From Sodalis ligni (GTDB lineage: Bacteria; Pseudomonadota; Gammaproteobacteria; Enterobacterales; Enterobacteriaceae): a DNA stretch of 64,000 nucleotides. Position 1 is the stretch's first letter; each line of letters begins with the position of its first letter. A program made the translations under genes and the position numbers. This document shows positions 1 to 9,651 of the stretch, in pieces. The notes under the pieces are model-generated. The model did not search any database and was not told where the DNA came from. It was given only the letters and a program-made list of their open reading frames with translations. The DNA lies in NCBI RefSeq assembly GCF_016865525.2, contig NZ_CP075169.1, forward strand, positions 4,836,337 through 4,900,336, written 5' to 3'.

Positions 1-312
1 TTTCGGCGCCTGGACGATAAGGGTAATATCGATGTTGCCCAGACGGTAGCCTTTGGCCCGGATGCGTTGCCAGGCCTCCCGCAGCAGCACCCGACTGTCG
101 GCGCCTTTAAACGCCGGATCGGTATCCGGAAACAGCTTGCCGATATCCCCCAGCGCCGCGGCGCCGAGCAGGGCATCAGTGGCGGCATGCAGCGCCACAT
201 CGCCATCGGAATGCGCCAACAGGCCCTGGCTGTAGGGTATGCGGACGCCGCCGATAACCAGCGGGCCGGGCCCGCCGAATTTATGCACATCAAAACCATG
301 ACCGATTCGCAT
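1..312 (-). CDS. ispF: 2-C-methyl-D-erythritol 2,4-cyclodiphosphate synthase (IspF), C-terminus cut off by window edge
   Basis: Fifth enzyme of the non-mevalonate (MEP) isoprenoid pathway; it cyclises CDP-methylerythritol 2-phosphate with loss of CMP. The first 104 residues are visible of about 159 usual for the family. They begin [10 protein letters not shown], with the metal-binding Asp8 and His10, and continue through the [12 protein letters not shown] region. The frame runs off the left edge with no stop seen. The start is the ATG at 310-312, preceded by a GGAGAA-like ribosome site. It lies 28 bp after ispD, as in the usual ispD-ispF pair. Only truncation by the window limits the call. 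Confidence 0.95.
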   Translation of the reverse strand, partial: MRIGHGFDVHKFGGPGPLVIGGVRIPYSQGLLAHSDGDVALHAATDALLGAAALGDIGKLFPDTDPAFKGADSRVLLREAWQRIRAKGYRLGNIDITLIVQAPK

Positions 313-340
313 TAACGGTTCTCCTTTTTATGCGGGCGCG

Positions 341-1066
341 TTAAAAATGCGCATTTTGCAAAGAGGGGGATAACAATCGGGAAAAATAGAATGCCGCCAA
401 CGCCAGATCTTCCGGGCGGGTAATTTTGATATTGTCCGAACGGCCGGGCACCAGCAGCGGCTGGTAACCGCAATGCTCCAGCGCCGACGCTTCATCGGTG
501 ATCACGGCGCCGTCGTTCAGCGCACGGGAAAGGCAGGACTTGAGCAGCGGCAGCGGGAATAATTGCGGCGTCAGTGCGTGCCAGAGATCCCGGCGCTCCA
601 CGGTATGATCGATGGTGGCGCCGCCGGGACCGGCGCGTTTCATGGTGTCCCTTACCGGCGTCGCCAGAATGCCGCCGACGACGGAGGACGCGGTAATCGC
701 CAGCAAACGCGCCAGATCGTCCTGGTGCAGACAGGGGCGGGCGGCGTCGTGTACCAGCACCCAGTCAGCGCCATGGGCCTGGTCCAGGGCGGCCATCACC
801 GAATCGGCCCGCTCCTTGCCGCCGATGACCCGGCTCACCCGCGGATTATCCGCCAGGGGCAGACGGGCGAAGCGCCGATCGTCCGCGCTCACCGCCACGA
901 TCACCTGGCGGATGCAAGGCTGGCGCAGCAGCGCCTCAACGGCATGCTCCAGCAAGGTTTTATCAGCGATGGTGAGATACTGCTTCGGACAGTCATTCTG
1001 CATGCGGCTGCCGATACCGGCGGCCGGCAAGATGGCGATAACATCGGGGAAAACTTCAGAGGCCAT
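341..1066 (-). CDS. ispD: 2-C-methyl-D-erythritol 4-phosphate cytidylyltransferase (IspD)
   Basis: Third enzyme of the MEP isoprenoid pathway: transfers CMP from CTP to methylerythritol 4-phosphate. The 241-residue protein (E. coli 236) has the nucleotide-binding PAAGIGSRM loop at residues 14-22 with the following KQY (28-30), the GGKERADSV segment at 82-90 and HDAARP at 106-111, all typical of the family. Its ATG shares one base with the stop of ftsB (TAATG), so the two are translationally coupled, and ispF follows. The extra C-terminal tail of a few residues is unremarkable. Confidence 0.97.
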   Translation of the reverse strand: MASEVFPDVIAILPAAGIGSRMQNDCPKQYLTIADKTLLEHAVEALLRQPCIRQVIVAVSADDRRFARLPLADNPRVSRVIGGKERADSVMAALDQAHGADWVLVHDAARPCLHQDDLARLLAITASSVVGGILATPVRDTMKRAGPGGATIDHTVERRDLWHALTPQLFPLPLLKSCLSRALNDGAVITDEASALEHCGYQPLLVPGRSDNIKITRPEDLALAAFYFSRLLSPSLQNAHF

Positions 1067-1383
1067 TATTGATTATCTTGTGAAATCGGGGCGGCCGGCT
1101 GGCGTTTGGATTGATCCGGCACCAGGCGATAAAAACTTTCCCCCGGCTTTATCATGCCGAGTTCATTGCGCGATCGTTCTTCAATGGCCTCTTGGCCATC
1201 GTTGAGATCGTCGATTTCAGCAAACAGCTGATCATTGCGCGCTTTAAGCTTGGCATTACTGCCCTGCTGGACCGAAACGTCGTCCTGAACCCGGACTAAA
1301 TCATGAACACCGTTCTTTCCAAGCCACAAGGAATATTGCAGCCAGCCAAGCAGTACCAGTAATAGCAGCGTCACTTTCCCCAT
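1066..1383 (-). CDS. ftsB: cell division protein FtsB
   Basis: Small bitopic inner-membrane protein of the FtsQLB divisome subcomplex. From the chosen start it is 105 residues (E. coli 103) and begins [10 protein letters not shown], with one membrane helix at about residues 3-21 (ending WLQYSLW) followed by a periplasmic coiled coil at roughly 28-65 rich in Q, N, E and L. An upstream in-frame ATG would add 11 residues, but the ATG at 1381-1383 is directly preceded by a run of G that serves as ribosome site, and the shorter protein matches the family N-terminus. Stop overlaps the ispD start by one base. Confidence 0.95.
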   Translation of the reverse strand: MGKVTLLLLVLLGWLQYSLWLGKNGVHDLVRVQDDVSVQQGSNAKLKARNDQLFAEIDDLNDGQEAIEERSRNELGMIKPGESFYRLVPDQSKRQPAAPISQDNQ

Positions 1384-1540
1384 CCCCCCCCCTAATAGAC
1401 TGCGCAATAATCCCATACCTGTTGACCGGACTCCCCCCCAGCCGATAAAATGACGTGCAAAACCGGCAAAAAGACGTTTTTCCGCCCTGATTGATGATGG
1501 CTATTTACCATTTGTTACCGGAACTCACCCAAAACGGCCA

Positions 1541-1894
1541 TTACCAGCCGGTGAGCAAGGAGAAAACCAGCCAGAAAAGGCTGAATACCGACAGGCCGCT
1601 TAGCAGTATCATCAGCAAGACCCGTGCCGCCAGCAGGGTGCCGATAATAATACCGATCAGGACCGATAGGGGCAGCAACGCCAGGAAGAACGGCCACGTG
1701 TAGAGCAGGAAAAACAGGGCGTTGGCGCCATAAACCATAATCGGCACGGCGAAGGCCACCCAATAAAAGAGAAAACCCGCCATGGCGCCCCAGAAACCAT
1801 AGGCCGGCTCCTCGGTTCCGCGTTCACCGCCACGGGCGCTGATAGGCTTCACCGTGACGGGTATGACGTGCTTGGACTGGGTAACATTCAGCAT
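1541..1894 (-). CDS. ygbE: DUF3561 family inner-membrane protein YgbE
   Basis: Function unknown. The 117-residue protein has a polar N-terminal ~35 residues, then about three strongly hydrophobic segments (near 36-55, 60-78 and 80-115), so it should be an integral inner-membrane protein. Position between ftsB and cysC is the same as ygbE in E. coli, and length and the membrane pattern agree. It lies 64 bp after cysC and 157 bp before ftsB, and could be read through from the cys operon. The name rests on synteny plus resemblance; no activity can be assigned. Confidence 0.85.
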   Translation of the reverse strand: MLNVTQSKHVIPVTVKPISARGGERGTEEPAYGFWGAMAGFLFYWVAFAVPIMVYGANALFFLLYTWPFFLALLPLSVLIGIIIGTLLAARVLLMILLSGLSVFSLFWLVFSLLTGW

Positions 1895-1958
1895 ACATCT
1901 TAATCCCTGGGCTCTAAATACACCGGCATGCTCCGAGACGCAGAGCCGACAAGATATC

Positions 1959-2567
1959 TCAGGGTTTGATAATAACGCGGCCGCGCAGCAGGTCTAATAA
2001 ATGGTCGGTCAAATATGTTACCAATTGTTGGCCGTCCAGATGAATTTCAGGCTGTTCCGGCGCTTCATAAACCGAGTCGATACCGGTGAAATCAGGCAGC
2101 TTGCCGGCGCGGGCTTTTTTATACAGCCCCTTCGGATCCCGTGCTTCGCACACCGCCAGCGGCGTATCCACGAACACTTCGATGAAACGTCCCGCCGGCA
2201 GCATATCGCGCACCATGCGCCGCTCGGCGCGATGGGGCGAAATAAACGCCGTCAGCACCACCAGACCCGCATCCACCATCAAGCGGGCGACTTCCCCCAC
2301 CCGGCGGATATTTTCCCGCCGGTCGGCGTCGTTAAAACCCAGATCCCGGCATAAACCGTGGCGGACATTGTCACCATCCAATAAATAAGTACTTACACCC
2401 GTCCGGTGCAATGCCTGCTCGAGAGCGCCGGCGAGGGTGGATTTACCAGATCCCGACAGGCCGGTGAACCAGATGACCACGCCCTGGTGCCGGTGCAGTT
2501 TCTCGCGATCTTCCCGCGCCACGGGATGATCGTGCCAGACGATATTCTCTTCCGCCGGGTCCGCCAT
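1959..2567 (-). CDS. cysC: adenylyl-sulfate kinase (APS kinase)
   Basis: Phosphorylates adenosine 5'-phosphosulfate to PAPS with ATP, the second step of sulfate activation. The 202-residue protein (E. coli 201) carries a P-loop GLSGSGKS at residues 36-43, the DGDNVRHGL substrate loop, ISPHRAERR around the phospho-acceptor serine region, and the [10 protein letters not shown] lid. It starts 2 bp after the cysN stop and is the last cys gene of the cysGDNC cluster. PAPS made here is the substrate of CysH encoded about 6 kb away. Confidence 0.97.
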   Translation of the reverse strand: MADPAEENIVWHDHPVAREDREKLHRHQGVVIWFTGLSGSGKSTLAGALEQALHRTGVSTYLLDGDNVRHGLCRDLGFNDADRRENIRRVGEVARLMVDAGLVVLTAFISPHRAERRMVRDMLPAGRFIEVFVDTPLAVCEARDPKGLYKKARAGKLPDFTGIDSVYEAPEQPEIHLDGQQLVTYLTDHLLDLLRGRVIIKP

Positions 2568-2569
2568 GG

Positions 2570-3997
2570 CTATTTTCCCCCCATTAAATCACGGGCTCCC
2601 CAGTGGGGAAAATGTCGGCGGACCAAAGCGTTCAGTTCCAGTTCAAACTCGCTGTAAGGGGCCGGCTCCCGGTAAACGTCCGCCAGCGGTTCGCGGACCA
2701 TGCCGGCGCCGACGGTGACATTGCTCAGCCTGTCGATAAAAATCATGCCGCCGGTTACGGCGTTATGCGGATATTTGTCCAATACCATCGGCTCGTCGAA
2801 GGCCAGTTCCACCAAACCGATGCCGTTAAGGGGCAGGCTGTCCGCCACCCGCTGCGTCAGGCTGTTGATCTCCACCTGGTACTGGATGTTCTCCACCCGG
2901 GCCCGGGTCTTTTTACCGGCGATTTTAATATCGAAACTTTGCCCCGCCACCAGCGGCTGCTCGGTCATCCATACCACGTCCACGCTGGCGTTACGCACCG
3001 GCTGCAGTGTCTCTTTGGCATCCACGATGATATCGCCGCGGCTGATGTCCACCTCATCCGCCAGAACCAGGGTCACCGCCTCGCCCCACCAGGCCTCGGT
3101 CAAATCGCCGTCAAAGGTGACAATGCGGGCAATGGTGGAAGCGACGCCGGAGGGCAGTACTTTGATTGCCTGGCCGACCCGCAATACGCCTGAAGCGACG
3201 GTGCCGGCATAGCCGCGGAAATCCAGGTTGGGGCGGTTGACATACTGCACCGGAAAACGCATCGGCTGCTGTTCGTCCAGATGAATCACTTCCACCGTTT
3301 CCAGGACATCCAGCAGCGTCGGGCCTTTATACCAGGGCATGGTGCGGCTCGGCTGTGCCACGTTATCGCCGTCCAGGGCTGAAATGGGCACAAAGGTAAT
3401 GCTCAAGTCCACCGGCAGCTCTTCGGCGAACAGCAGATAATCCTGTTTGAACCGTTCGAAAACCGCCTGATCGTAGTTCACCAGATCCATCTTGTTTACC
3501 GCCACCACCAGATGGCGGATCCCCAGCAGCGTGCTGATAAAGCTGTGCCGCCGGGTTTGATCCAAGACACCCTTGCGCGCATCAATCAGCAGGACCGCCA
3601 AATCGCAGGTGGAGGCGCCGGTGGCCATATTGCGGGTATATTGTTCATGTCCCGGGGTGTCGGCAATGATGAATTTGCGTTTTTCGGTGGAGAAGTACCG
3701 GTACGCCACATCAATGGTAATACCCTGCTCGCGCTCGGCCTGCAGGCCGTCCACCAGCAGGGCCAGATCCAGCTTTTCCCCCTGGGTGCCCAGGCGTTTG
3801 CTGTCGGAGTGCAGGGTGGAAAGCTGGTCTTCATAAATTTGCCGGGTGTCATGCAACAGGCGGCCGATGAGGGTGCTTTTGCCGTCGTCCACGCTGCCGC
3901 AGGTGAGAAAACGCAGCAGGGTCTTATGCTGCTGTGCGTGAAGGTAGGCCTCCACACCGCCCTGCTCGGCGATTTGTTTAGCGATTACATCATTCAT
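2570..3997 (-). CDS. cysN: sulfate adenylyltransferase subunit 1 (GTPase CysN)
   Basis: GTP-hydrolysing subunit of ATP sulfurylase, which drives APS formation by the CysD subunit. Length is 475 residues, the same as in E. coli. The EF-Tu-like GTPase motifs are in place: G1 GSVDDGKS at 34-41, G3 DTPGH at 113-117 and G4 NKMD at 168-171, followed by two beta-barrel domains. It is 12 bp after cysD and 2 bp before cysC. As in other gamma-proteobacteria the kinase is a separate gene, not a CysNC fusion. Confidence 0.97.
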   Translation of the reverse strand: MNDVIAKQIAEQGGVEAYLHAQQHKTLLRFLTCGSVDDGKSTLIGRLLHDTRQIYEDQLSTLHSDSKRLGTQGEKLDLALLVDGLQAEREQGITIDVAYRYFSTEKRKFIIADTPGHEQYTRNMATGASTCDLAVLLIDARKGVLDQTRRHSFISTLLGIRHLVVAVNKMDLVNYDQAVFERFKQDYLLFAEELPVDLSITFVPISALDGDNVAQPSRTMPWYKGPTLLDVLETVEVIHLDEQQPMRFPVQYVNRPNLDFRGYAGTVASGVLRVGQAIKVLPSGVASTIARIVTFDGDLTEAWWGEAVTLVLADEVDISRGDIIVDAKETLQPVRNASVDVVWMTEQPLVAGQSFDIKIAGKKTRARVENIQYQVEINSLTQRVADSLPLNGIGLVELAFDEPMVLDKYPHNAVTGGMIFIDRLSNVTVGAGMVREPLADVYREPAPYSEFELELNALVRRHFPHWGARDLMGGK

Positions 3998-4009
3998 GGC
4001 GATGGCTCC

Positions 4010-4918
4010 TTAAAAATAACCCTGACGCTTTTTCAGTTCCATCGATCCGGATTGATCGCGGTCGATTACTCGGCCCTGCCGTTCGCTGGTGGTGGCCACC
4101 AGCATCTCCTCAATGATTTCCGGCAGGGTGCGGGCGTTGGATTCCACCGCGCCGGTGAGCGGCCAGCAGCCCAGGGTGCGAAAACGCACCATCCGCTGGG
4201 CAATCACTTCACCGGGTTGTAAATTGATGCGGTCGTCGTCCACCATCATCAGCATGCCGTCGCGTTCCAGGATTGGACGAGGCTTAGCCAGATAAAGCGG
4301 CACGATTTCGATATTTTCCAAAAAGATGTACTGCCAGATATCCAGCTCGGTCCAGTTGGAGAGCGGGAATACCCGGATGCTTTCCCCTTTGTTGATTTGG
4401 CCGTTGTAGTTGCGCCACAGCTCGGGACGCTGGTTTTTCGGGTCCCAGCGGTGCAGGCGATCGCGAAAGGAGTAAATGCGTTCCTTGGCGCGGGACTTTT
4501 CCTCATCGCGCCGCGCGCCGCCAAAGGCGGCATCGAAACCGTATTTATTCAGCGCCTGCTTCAGCCCTTCGGTTTTCATGATGTCGGTGTGTTTGGCGCT
4601 GCCGTGAATAAAGGGATTGATCCCCATGGCGACCCCATCCGGATTGCGATGGACCAGTAATTCAAGGCCATAGGCTTTGGCGGTATAGTCCCGGAACTCA
4701 TACATTTCGCGAAATTTCCAGCCGGTATCCACGTGCAGCAGCGGGAACGGCAGCGTGCCGGGAAAGAACGCCTTGCGCGCCAGATGCAGCATGACCGACG
4801 AGTCTTTGCCGATGGAGTACATCATCACGGGATTAGCGAATTCAGCGGCGACTTCACGGATGATATGGATACTTTCCGCCTCCAGTTGCCGCAAATGAGT
4901 GAGTCGTTGTTGATCCAT
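4010..4918 (-). CDS. cysD: sulfate adenylyltransferase subunit 2 (CysD)
   Basis: Catalytic PP-loop ATPase subunit of ATP sulfurylase; makes APS from ATP and sulfate together with CysN. The 302-residue protein (same as E. coli) has the PP-loop SIGKDSS at 35-41 and the downstream [16 protein letters not shown] segment typical of the family. It follows cysG by 10 bp, so transcription is expected from the promoter upstream of cysG. In E. coli K-12 cysD is itself the first gene of the operon. Confidence 0.97.
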   Translation of the reverse strand: MDQQRLTHLRQLEAESIHIIREVAAEFANPVMMYSIGKDSSVMLHLARKAFFPGTLPFPLLHVDTGWKFREMYEFRDYTAKAYGLELLVHRNPDGVAMGINPFIHGSAKHTDIMKTEGLKQALNKYGFDAAFGGARRDEEKSRAKERIYSFRDRLHRWDPKNQRPELWRNYNGQINKGESIRVFPLSNWTELDIWQYIFLENIEIVPLYLAKPRPILERDGMLMMVDDDRINLQPGEVIAQRMVRFRTLGCWPLTGAVESNARTLPEIIEEMLVATTSERQGRVIDRDQSGSMELKKRQGYF

Positions 4919-4928
4919 ATTTACATCC

Positions 4929-6380
4929 TCAAGCCAGATTGACCAACGACGCGCGTTTCTGCGCCGCTAAAGCTGTTTGTCCGAACCAGGCGATTTCGTC
5001 ATGCAGGGAGACGACTTCGCCGATAATCAGCAAGGCCGGTGTCGGCGCCTGTTGCGCCAGGTCAGCGAGTTTTTCCAGCGTGCCGGTGAAAACCTGCTGA
5101 TCCGGCCGGGTGCCGCGGCCGATAACCGCCACCGGCGTGAGCGGCGATCGGCCGTGTTTGATGAGCTGCCGGCTGATTTCGGCCGCTTTCATCACTCCCA
5201 TATAAATCGCCAGCGTTTGCCGGCCGCGGGCCAGGGCCGGCCAATCCAGCTGTTCGCCCCCGGGGCGCAGATGGCCGGTGATAAAAGTCACGCTTTGGGC
5301 ATGATCCCGGTGGGTCAGCGCGATGCCGGCGTAGGCGGCGGCACCGGCGGCGGCGGTCACGCCGGGCACCACCTGGAATGGAATGCCGGCGGCGGCCACC
5401 GCCTGCAGCTCTTCGCCGCCGCGGCCGAATATAAAGGGGTCGCCGCCTTTGAGGCGCACCACCCGTTTGCCCTGCCGCGCATGAAGAATAAGCAGCCGAT
5501 TGATCTCTTCCTGGGCCATGGAGTGGGCGCCGCACCGTTTTCCCACGGCAATCCGCTCGGCATCGCGCCGCACCAGTTCCAGGATGTCCTCGCTCACCAG
5601 GTTATCGAACAGTACCACGTCCGCCTGTTGAATCAGTTGCAGGCCGCGCAGGGTCATCAGCCCGCTATCGCCGGGGCCGGCCCCCACCAGCGCAACGTCG
5701 CCCCCGGCTTCTGCTTCGGCGGTCAGGCCCTGTTGCAGCGCTTCCTCGGCATTGGCTGTCAGCCCTTGTTGCAAGACTTCCTCGGCATTAACAAGCTGCC
5801 CCTGCGCCACCAGGGTGGCGAAGCGGCCGTCAAGAGCCTTTTCCCAAAAACGGCGGCGCCCGGCAACCGAAGGGATATGCCGTTTGACCCGTTCACGCCA
5901 GGCACCGGCAATATCCGCCATCGGCCCGAGGAACGACGGCAGCAGCGATTCCAGCTTTTCCCGCAGGATACGCACCAGCACCGGCGCTTTCCCGCCGGAG
6001 GAGATGGCAACGGTTATCGGCGACCGATCGACAATGGAGGGAAAAATAAAGGAGCATAAGGGCTGGCAGTCCACCACATTGACCAATATCCGGCGCTTAT
6101 CGGCCGCGGCAAAGACCTCGGCATTGAGATCCCCATCATCGGTGGCGGCAATCGCCAGGAAAACGCCCTCCAGCATATCTTCGGAAAATTCCTGGCCAAG
6201 CCAGTGGATAACCTTCAACTGCGCCTGTTGTTCCAGTTCGGGCAACAGCCGGCGCGCAACCACCCTGACCTGCGCGCCGGCGCGCAGCAGCAATTGGATT
6301 TTACGCGCGGCAACATCGCCTCCGCCGACAACCAGCACAGGGCGTTGCCTGAGATCGGCAAACAGAGGTAAATAATCCAC
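4929..6380 (-). CDS. cysG: siroheme synthase CysG (uroporphyrinogen-III methyltransferase / precorrin-2 dehydrogenase / ferrochelatase)
   Basis: Trifunctional enzyme that converts uroporphyrinogen III to siroheme, the cofactor of sulfite reductase CysI. The 483-residue protein (E. coli 457) has an N-terminal NAD-binding dehydrogenase/chelatase domain (GGGDVAAR at 19-26, catalytic Asp104 in NVVDCQP, Ser128) and a C-terminal SAM methyltransferase domain ([16 protein letters not shown] from about 231, [13 protein letters not shown]). The linker holds a perfect-register 12-residue duplication, NAEE(V/A)LQQGLTA at 198-209 and 210-221, which accounts for part of the extra length. It leads the cysGDNC cluster, unlike E. 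coli K-12 where cysG is beside nirBDC. Confidence 0.96.
   Translation of the reverse strand: MDYLPLFADLRQRPVLVVGGGDVAARKIQLLLRAGAQVRVVARRLLPELEQQAQLKVIHWLGQEFSEDMLEGVFLAIAATDDGDLNAEVFAAADKRRILVNVVDCQPLCSFIFPSIVDRSPITVAISSGGKAPVLVRILREKLESLLPSFLGPMADIAGAWRERVKRHIPSVAGRRRFWEKALDGRFATLVAQGQLVNAEEVLQQGLTANAEEALQQGLTAEAEAGGDVALVGAGPGDSGLMTLRGLQLIQQADVVLFDNLVSEDILELVRRDAERIAVGKRCGAHSMAQEEINRLLILHARQGKRVVRLKGGDPFIFGRGGEELQAVAAAGIPFQVVPGVTAAAGAAAYAGIALTHRDHAQSVTFITGHLRPGGEQLDWPALARGRQTLAIYMGVMKAAEISRQLIKHGRSPLTPVAVIGRGTRPDQQVFTGTLEKLADLAQQAPTPALLIIGEVVSLHDEIAWFGQTALAAQKRASLVNLA
5718..5789 (-). repeat. in-frame 36-bp direct duplication in the cysG linker
   Basis: Two adjacent 36-bp copies encode [12 protein letters not shown] and [12 protein letters not shown] between the dehydrogenase and methyltransferase domains of CysG. 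The copies differ by several, partly silent, bases, so the duplication is not brand new. A third, degraded start (AEAEAG) follows. Being in the interdomain linker it should not disturb either active site. Confidence 0.85.
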
Positions 6381-6640
6381 GGCAACCTTTAACGATGTGA
6401 CTTAGCAATAAAATGACTATACGTCTTGCAGATAGGTTCTATTAAATTCTTAATTGGAATTACATTTGCTTTAATGGAATAACGCTGCAATTGACATACG
6501 GCCGCCGAAGCGCAACCAATCGTGCGGTAAGCGCCATAAGCCGGAGGGTACAAATTGTGTTAGCCCTGCGGGCGTTACATACTATACCCAGTGAGTAGCG
6601 GCAATACAGACAGCCGCATCGATTAACAAGGAAAAGGTTT
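6381..6640. promoter_or_regulatory. divergent promoter region between cysG and iap
   Basis: A 260-bp AT-rich gap separates cysG (minus) from iap (plus), so it must hold the cysGDNC promoter and probably an iap promoter. On the minus strand TATAGT near 6418 is a possible -10 with no good -35, as expected for a CysB-activated promoter. No CysB box can be assigned by eye because that motif is degenerate. A direct site is therefore not claimed. Confidence 0.45.
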
Positions 6641-7696
6641 ATGTTTCACCTCGGTCGCATTACGCGAACCAGGTTCGTGGGCCACAGTAAGCGCGCCAGG
6701 CTCGTTCTGGGCTTAAGCGGTTTGCTGACGGTATGTCTGCCGGCCTTCGCGGCGCCAGACCATTATGCGCAAGAGCAGATGCGCTATATCGCCACCTATT
6801 TCCCCGGGCGCATGGCGGGAAGTCCGGCTGAATTGATGGCTGCGGAATACCTGCAGCGGCGCCTGGCGCAGATGGGTTATCAAAGCAATCTGCGTACCTT
6901 TAATACCCGATACCAATTTCATGGCAGCGACGGCAAGGCCGACTGGCGCAAGATTTCCGCCACCTCGGTGATTGCCGCCAAAGCCGGCGCCACCGGCGGC
7001 GAAATCTTGGTCATTGCCCATTCAGATACGTTTATGCCGCGCAGCGACGGCGATCTGAATAACAATCTTGGGGGATTAACCTTGCAGGGGGTGGACGATA
7101 ATGCCTCCGGCGTCGGCGTCATGCTCGATCTGGCCCGGCGGCTCGGGCCGGTTCCCCTCGCGGTAGGGGTGCGTTTCGTGGCGCTCAGCGCCGGCGAACC
7201 CGAGACCCTGGGGGCCGAGGATTATCTACAGCGGATGACGCCGCAGGAAAAGCGCAATACTCTGTTGGTGATTAATCTTGATAGCCTGATCGGCGGCGAA
7301 AAACTGCGGGTGGACTACAGTCCGGACAGCGGCGACAGCCGTCTGCTGGGGCTGGTTAAAGACCTGGGAACCCGGGCGCGACAGGCGGGCATTCCGTTGA
7401 TACTCAATACCGGCATCCGCGCCGCCGCCGAATGCAGCACCGACGCCCTGCCCTTCGCCAAAGCCGGCTTCGCGGTACTGGATGTCGGTTCGGGCATCGC
7501 CGGAAACCGATGCCGTGAACGCAACGTCAGCCGCAATTTCCCCCACGGCATGGTGCGTTACCAGAGTCCCCTCGATAATCTGACCTACCTGGATCGCCAC
7601 CTCACCGGCCAAATGGGTAAACGCGCCCGGGATAGCTTGGCGCTGCTCGGACCGATGCTGGAAAGACTCACCGGGGCAGATAAGCCCAAGGGATAA
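6641..7696 (+). CDS. iap: M28-family aminopeptidase Iap (alkaline phosphatase isozyme conversion protein)
   Basis: Exported zinc peptidase; the E. coli homolog trims the N-terminal arginine of alkaline phosphatase. The 351-residue protein starts with a long basic n-region, a hydrophobic core (LVLGLSGLLTVCLPAFA) and a likely cleavage site near residue 38. Zinc-peptidase motifs follow: HSD at 127-129, VDDNASG at 151-157 and SAGEPETLGAEDY near 187, which are the usual M28 metal ligands and catalytic acid. A GGAAAAGG ribosome site precedes the ATG. It sits beside the cysGDNC promoter just as in E. coli. Confidence 0.93.
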   Translation: MFHLGRITRTRFVGHSKRARLVLGLSGLLTVCLPAFAAPDHYAQEQMRYIATYFPGRMAGSPAELMAAEYLQRRLAQMGYQSNLRTFNTRYQFHGSDGKADWRKISATSVIAAKAGATGGEILVIAHSDTFMPRSDGDLNNNLGGLTLQGVDDNASGVGVMLDLARRLGPVPLAVGVRFVALSAGEPETLGAEDYLQRMTPQEKRNTLLVINLDSLIGGEKLRVDYSPDSGDSRLLGLVKDLGTRARQAGIPLILNTGIRAAAECSTDALPFAKAGFAVLDVGSGIAGNRCRERNVSRNFPHGMVRYQSPLDNLTYLDRHLTGQMGKRARDSLALLGPMLERLTGADKPKG

Positions 7697-7753
7697 TCGC
7701 CGGCAACGGTGCGTGGTTCGCCCGCCGCCGGCTAACTTACACTTACCGGGGGA

Positions 7754-8014
7754 TTATTTAGTCCCAATGGCGTTACCGGACCAGAAAGGCGCGCCCATGC
7801 CCGTTTTCACCTCGCCGCTCATCTTTGAGGCCTGCGGCTGGGCGGCGGCGGTCTTTTGGCTTGCGGTGACGACCGGCGCGGGTTTGGGCCGTTTGAAATC
7901 ATCCATCATATTGCCGGTCCAGAACGGAGCAACGATCGGATCGGCGAAGACCACGTCTGAGAAAAGAATAGGTATTGCGATGAAAACGCCGGCGATACAA
8001 AATTTTATGTTCAT
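7754..8014 (-). CDS. small secreted protein with duplicated APFW(T/S)GN motif, function unknown
   Basis: I do not recognise this 86-residue protein. It begins MNIKFCIAGVFIAIPILF and has a convincing signal peptide with likely cleavage after VFA at residue 24. The mature ~62 residues are rich in Pro, Ala and Lys, and are bracketed by the same short motif near each end: APFWTGN at 29-35 and APFWSGN at 75-81. It is read toward iap (convergent) and lies alone in the iap-cysH interval. A TATAAC-type sequence and AT-rich DNA lie upstream. The signal peptide and motif symmetry make a real gene likely. Confidence 0.65.
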   Translation of the reverse strand: MNIKFCIAGVFIAIPILFSDVVFADPIVAPFWTGNMMDDFKRPKPAPVVTASQKTAAAQPQASKMSGEVKTGMGAPFWSGNAIGTK

Positions 8015-8722
8015 GATATAACCCGTCAGATTGAATGAATGTTAAAAGATAATGGCCAACGTAGTGCGGCATGCCGGCATGGCGTCATTTATCCGTCTGG
8101 CCGCTAGCGTTAAAAATGAAGGTAATCCGGCGCGTTGAAAAGTTCGTCCAGGTAACAATTTTCTTTGAGGTTTTCTGATATTTATTCAAAGACAGACTAT
8201 TTAGTGCCGTTATTATTCCATTAAAGAAAAATAATCCCTTGTAATGTAAGTTCTGCGTAAAAATCATGAAGAAATTAAGGATTAAGTATGATTTGTGTCA
8301 GACTTGGCAAGGCGGATGAATGAGCGTCCTGTCGCATCACAAGATAAGATATTAAGAAAATCATGGGCTTTCAATAGACATTGCAGCACAACTGGAAGCA
8401 GCGGGAAACAATCAGCAAATATAAGACCAAAAAAATTCATCTGCCTGTCACAAATAAGGCCGTTAGGCGGGGTTTGGGGAAAAGAGCATACGCAGATGCC
8501 GATTTTAACGATCGTACAATTATGAATAGCGACATATTAATTTACATGAGGTCATGATGAATGACCGGTAAAACCAAGGTACATAAAGATATATTTATTC
8601 TTAGATTTGTTTCAGTCAGTTATATTTAAACAAAGATTTATCATACTTCAGCATGCTGAATAATTCGCCACCAAGGCTCTGCAATAATTTAAACCTATAA
8701 ATAGATTAGCGGGATTTATTAA
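8015..8722. other. AT-rich intergenic DNA in the iap-cysH interval, no gene seen
   Basis: About 700 bp without a supported gene. It is clearly more AT-rich than its neighbours. The only open frame of note (8295-8525, 76 codons) lacks a ribosome site, domain resemblance and conserved character. In E. coli this interval holds the type I-E cas genes and a CRISPR array; no regularly spaced repeats are visible here. A short hairpin, GGTCAT-N5-ATGACC, occurs near 8550. Remnants of transferred DNA or an unannotated small RNA cannot be excluded. Confidence 0.6.
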
Positions 8723-8869
8723 TATACCCTAAATAATTCGAGTTGCAGGAAGGCGGCGACGCCGCGACAAATCTGCCGGGAACAGATTTGAACGCGATTC
8801 GTCGCGGCCCCGATAGGGGCGAGGCTCATGGATAAGCCGAGTATTGCCAACACACCTGCAACTTATACC
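8723..8869. repeat. ERIC-like element with non-canonical interior
   Basis: The outer ends read TATACCC...AGTTGCAGG and CCTGCAACT...TATACCG, an inverted repeat with the same ends as ERIC sequences. The interior differs from ERIC: it holds nested palindromes CGCGAC/GTCGCG around AAATCTG/CAGATTT, then GGCCCC/GGGGC and GGCT/AGCC hairpins. Length is about 147 bp against 126-127 for ERIC. It lies just 3' of cysH. Confidence 0.65.
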
Positions 8870-8903
8870 GTGAAAAGGCGGCACGGCAGGTTTTACCACG
8901 AAC

Positions 8904-9638
8904 TCAGCCCTCGTGCAGGCCGCATTCCCGCTTCAGGCCGAAAAAGCGGGTTTCCTCTTCGCTCATACCCGGCTCCCATTTGCGTGTGGTGTGGGTATCC
9001 CCCACCGAAAGATAACCCTGTTCCCACAGCGGATGGTAATCCAGGCCATGCTGCTTCAGATACTGGTACACCTGGCGGTTATCCCAGTCGATAATCGGCA
9101 GCAGCTTGAATACGCCGCGCTGGATAGCCAGCACCGGCAGGCGGGCGCGGCTGCCGGACTGCTCCCGGCGCAGGCCGGCCAGCCAGCTTTGCGCCTGCAG
9201 CTGGCTCAGCGCCCGGTTCATGGGCTCGACTTTATTCATTTGGTTATATTGCTCGATACCTTCCACCCCCTGCTCCCACAGCTTGCCGTAGCGGGCTTCC
9301 TGCCAGGCGGGGGACAGCTGTGCGCGAAAGACCTGCAGGTTAAGCTGCAATTTTTCGGTCAGGGCGTCGATAAACTGATAGGTTTCCGGGAACAAATAAC
9401 CGGTATCGGTGAGGATCACCGGGATATTCAGCCGTTGTCGGGTGACCAGATGCAGACACACCGCCGCCTGGATGCCGAAACTGGACGACAGCACCACTTC
9501 CCCCGGCAGGTTGTCCAGCGCCCAGCCCACCCTCTGTTCGGCGGTCAGCGCCTCCAGCCGAAGGTTGATATCGGCCAGGGCCTCCGTCTGTTGCGCCTTA
9601 TCCAGCGCGTTAAGGCTGTTCAGATTCAGTTCGGTCAT
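8904..9638 (-). CDS. cysH: phosphoadenylyl-sulfate (PAPS) reductase
   Basis: Reduces PAPS to sulfite with thioredoxin, the step linking CysDNC to CysIJ. From the chosen ATG at 9636-9638 the protein is 244 residues, exactly the E. coli length, and begins [10 protein letters not shown]; the open frame continues 45 codons upstream but overlaps cysI and has no family match there. It has the PP-loop-like SSSFGIQ at 51-57 and ends with the KRECGLH motif, whose Cys239 is the catalytic thiol. It starts 13 bp after the cysI stop in the cysJIH operon. Confidence 0.96.
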   Translation of the reverse strand: MTELNLNSLNALDKAQQTEALADINLRLEALTAEQRVGWALDNLPGEVVLSSSFGIQAAVCLHLVTRQRLNIPVILTDTGYLFPETYQFIDALTEKLQLNLQVFRAQLSPAWQEARYGKLWEQGVEGIEQYNQMNKVEPMNRALSQLQAQSWLAGLRREQSGSRARLPVLAIQRGVFKLLPIIDWDNRQVYQYLKQHGLDYHPLWEQGYLSVGDTHTTRKWEPGMSEEETRFFGLKRECGLHEG

Positions 9639-9651
9639 AGAAACCCCCGGG

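Noticed and set aside
8295..8525. 76-codon frame in the iap-cysH gap
   Set aside because: No ribosome site, no recognisable domain, atypical composition, in AT-rich non-coding DNA.
7697..8903. possible CRISPR array or cas remnant
   Set aside because: No direct repeats of 28-37 bp with regular spacing and no cas-like frame seen.
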